This document shows, in pieces, positions 22,355 through 23,014 of a DNA stretch of 23,014 nucleotides. Within the stretch, counting starts at the first letter, position 1. Each line of letters starts with the position of its first letter. The notes under the pieces were generated by a model, which was not told the origin of the DNA, made no database searches, and saw only the letters and a list, made by a program, of their open reading frames with translations. Source of the DNA: Thermoleophilia bacterium (GTDB lineage Bacteria; Actinomycetota; Thermoleophilia; Gaiellales; Gaiellaceae); NCBI GenBank assembly GCA_014534415.1, contig JACVRM010000014.1, positions 1-23,014 of the forward strand, read 5' to 3'. The position numbers and the translations under genes are program-made.

Positions 22355-22763
22355 GAAGGTCGACTCTATTCGCGTCACGCCGACGCTCGCCATCCCGCGT
22401 GACGAGTTCGAGGTCCGCTTCTCGCGCTCCAGCGGCCCGGGCGGCCAGCATGCGCAGCGCTCCGAGACACGCGTCGAAGCCGTGTTCGACATCGCGGCGT
22501 CCCAGACGCTCACGCCTACCGAGAAGGAACGTGTCGAGGCGCGCCTCGGGCCCGTCGTACGAGCCGTCGCGCAGGACGAGCGCAGCCAGTGGCGCAACCG
22601 GGAGCTGGCACTCGAGCGGGTTGCCGCGCAGCTTCGCGAGGCGCTGCGGCCGCGCCGCGCGCGACGCCCGACGCGCCCAAGCGCCGCAGCCCGCGAGCAG
22701 CGGCTCACCGAGAAGCGACGGCGCGCCGAGGTCAAGCGGCTGCGCCAGCCTCCTCCCGAGTGA
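22353..22763 (+). CDS. arfB: Peptidyl-tRNA hydrolase ArfB-like ribosome rescue factor
   Basis: 136 residues from ATG 22353. RFSRSSGPGGQHAQRSETRVEAVFDI contains the GGQ tripeptide (residues 30-32) of the class-I release-factor catalytic domain. The C-terminus is strongly basic (RPRRARRPTRPSAAAREQ..., EKRRRAEVKRLRQ), as in ArfB/YaeJ, whose tail enters the empty mRNA channel. Full release factors are far longer and have codon-recognition domains, which are absent here. Role: hydrolyse peptidyl-tRNA on stalled non-stop ribosomes. No other in-frame ATG/GTG before GGQ, so the start is fairly secure. Confidence 0.9.
   Translation: MKVDSIRVTPTLAIPRDEFEVRFSRSSGPGGQHAQRSETRVEAVFDIAASQTLTPTEKERVEARLGPVVRAVAQDERSQWRNRELALERVAAQLREALRPRRARRPTRPSAAAREQRLTEKRRRAEVKRLRQPPPE
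22363..22368 (-). promoter_or_regulatory. Putative -10 box (TAGAGT) of the HAD gene inside arfB
   Basis: TAGAGT on the minus strand sits eight bases before the ATG at 22354, within the first codons of arfB. It follows the TAnnnT pattern of other boxes in the window. Confidence 0.4.
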
Positions 22764-22864
22764 GCGTCCACCGGCCGTTCCGCTCAGCTACTCACCCTCG
22801 CCGGCGATCCGCGACCGGCGCGCAGCTTCCCGCCGGCTCCCGCGAAGACGCTCCAGTCGCTCTG

Positions 22865-23014
22865 CTACCAGGCGGGCGGGACGACGTGCTGCGCCATGCC
22901 GCCGTCGATGACGTAGCTCGATCCGGTCACGTAGCGCGACTCGTCGCCGGCGAGGAAGGCGACGAGCGCCGCGACTTCCTGGGGTGTGCCCGCGCGGCCG
23001 AGTGGGATCTCGTC
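22865..23014 (-). CDS. C-terminal end of an SDR-family oxidoreductase (5' part outside window)
   Basis: The minus-strand frame is open from the window edge to TAG at 22865-22867, giving 49 residues: DEIPLGRAGTPQEVAALVAF, LAGDESRYVTGSSYVIDGG, MAQHVVPPAW. The IPLGRxGxPxEVA...FLxxxxxxxVTGxxxxVDGG pattern is the standard C-terminus of classical SDRs such as FabG-like reductases. Cofactor and catalytic residues lie beyond the window. The 101 bases between arfB and this stop contain no recognisable gene. Confidence 0.85.
   Translation of the reverse strand, partial: DEIPLGRAGTPQEVAALVAFLAGDESRYVTGSSYVIDGGMAQHVVPPAW

Noticed and set aside
22764..22864. Possible small gene or terminator between arfB and the last SDR
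   Set aside because: Only short imperfect GC complementarity without a T tract, and no convincing frame.
1..23014. CRISPR arrays, tRNA/rRNA genes, insertion sequences, prophage
   Set aside because: No regularly spaced repeats, no tRNA-like cloverleaf seen in the few spacers, and no transposase, integrase or phage protein recognised.

Overview
The window is about 23 kb of very GC-rich, gene-dense bacterial DNA with GC-rich third codon positions, many 1-8 base gene overlaps, frequent GTG/TTG starts and apparently leaderless promoters: a TAnnnT box lies only 6-12 bases before the start codon of at least seven genes. With the gene content (AcpS-Nnr-Alr block, PRC-barrel proteins, secreted propellers), this suggests a high-GC actinomycete, most likely a Thermoleophilia-type lineage. 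That placement is inference from style, not a database result.

Layout. 1-4887 (+): end of a TolB-like propeller, a YncE-like seven-repeat propeller, a fused M74/M14 peptidoglycan-hydrolase-like protein, a small PRC-barrel-like protein, a peroxiredoxin read through an in-frame TGA at the peroxidatic cysteine position (probable selenocysteine), and a large multi-pass membrane protein. 4888-5156: convergent spacer. 5157-11601: a divergent cluster, with sbnB, sbnA, a murF-like gene and a PLP-enzyme gene leftward (all start/stop overlapped) and a murE-like gene rightward. 11631-16691: fabI leftward, then a large secreted subtilase and an SDR rightward. 16670-18652: a zinc-ribbon protein, two thioredoxin-fold proteins and a methyltransferase. 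18699-21464 (-): acpS-nnr-alr. 21581-23014: a HAD phosphatase and arfB with overlapping divergent starts, then the C-terminus of an SDR.

Two things stand out. First, the TGA in the peroxiredoxin sits exactly where the catalytic Cys belongs, the protein has no cysteine at all, and a 7-bp hairpin with a GU-containing loop follows 21 bases later, as in bacterial SECIS elements. Second, SbnA/SbnB homologues (known to make L-2,3-diaminopropionate from O-phosphoserine and glutamate) are translationally coupled to a MurF-like ligase and a PLP enzyme, and face a MurE-like ligase across a 79-base intergenic region built as a mirror image: both strands carry GGGAC[CT]-N17-CGTATCTGG[TG]GC directly followed by a GTG start, around a palindrome at the exact centre. 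This looks like one co-regulated pathway in which Mur-type ligases build a peptide containing diaminopropionate, either a modified cell wall or a small-molecule product. The product is not known from the sequence.
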